Shown here: piece by piece, positions 6,361 through 6,424 of the stretch
Layout: each line of letters starts with the position of its first letter
How positions within the stretch are numbered: position 1 is the first letter of the stretch
Origin: Nitrococcus sp.
GTDB taxonomy: Bacteria; Pseudomonadota; Gammaproteobacteria; Nitrococcales; Nitrococcaceae
Assembly (NCBI GenBank): GCA_030452365.1
Contig: JAKDMK010000143.1
Span: 1-6,424, forward strand
Length of the DNA: 6,424 bases
Direction: 5' to 3'
Program-made: the position numbers and the translations under genes
Notes under the pieces: generated by a model
Seen by the model: the letters and a program-made list of their open reading frames with translations, nothing else
What the model was told of the DNA's origin: nothing
The model's database searches: none

Positions 6361-6424
6361 CGTCATCCTGCGTGCAGCGAAGCGCAGTCGCAGGATCCAG
6401 CGACTAGATTCTGCGACTCCGCCT
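6361..6424. repeat. Cluster of alternating inverted repeats, probably a dispersed REP-like element
   Basis: An 8-base unit occurs three times in alternating orientation: ATCCTGCG (6365-6372), its exact complement CGCAGGAT (6389-6396), and ATTCTGCG (6408-6415, one change). The first two can form a hairpin with an 8-bp outer stem. The second and third give an 11-of-12 stem between 6386-6397 and 6407-6418, with a G:T wobble at the mismatch. The unit looks like palindromic intergenic repeats scattered in many proteobacterial genomes; I recall that pattern and have not matched it. It continues beyond the window. It lies just upstream of the promoter, outside any coding frame I accept. Confidence 0.65.

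Overview
The window is a lipopolysaccharide (LPS) inner-core and lipid A assembly locus from a Gram-negative bacterium. It most likely comes from a gammaproteobacterium of fairly high GC, because the genes resemble the LpxL, bifunctional HldE, GT9 heptosyltransferase and WaaL families of that group. I cannot name the genus. I see no mobile element, tRNA, rRNA or CRISPR array, and the coding density is very high.

Layout. (1) Positions 2-709, plus strand: the 3' part of a membrane O-antigen ligase/polymerase family gene (WaaL-like), whose 5' end lies outside the window. (2) Positions 710-813: a short gap between convergent genes with no convincing terminator. (3) Positions 814-6269, minus strand: a compact five-gene operon. 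In transcription order it holds lpxL (lipid A late acyltransferase), hldE (bifunctional heptose kinase/ADP-transferase, 477 aa), a NodB-type polysaccharide deacetylase with no visible signal peptide, a GT9 heptosyltransferase (WaaC-like), and a GT4 glycosyltransferase. Three of the four junctions are ATGA stop/start overlaps. The fourth, hldE to deacetylase, is a 26-base gap with a clear Shine-Dalgarno sequence. (4) Positions 6270-6424: the operon's upstream region. It has an extended -10 promoter (TGG-TATACT on the minus strand), a 6-bp dyad beside it, and a cluster of alternating inverted repeats that runs off the window end.

How the genes fit together. HldE makes the ADP-activated heptose precursor, the GT9 enzyme would put heptose on Kdo2-lipid A, and LpxL completes lipid A acylation. 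The GT4 enzyme probably extends the core, and the WaaL-like protein would attach O-antigen in the periplasm. The deacetylase is the least expected member. With no export signal it may act in the cytoplasm on an N-acetylated core sugar, possibly one added by the GT4 enzyme; this is inference.

The pathway is well known and I do not claim a new system. The points most worth a second look are the deacetylase/GT4 pairing, the unresolved start and roughly 55-residue N-terminal extension of the heptosyltransferase, the EX7Q variant in the GT4 enzyme, the four-cysteine cluster in the heptosyltransferase, and the repeat plus promoter architecture at the right end.
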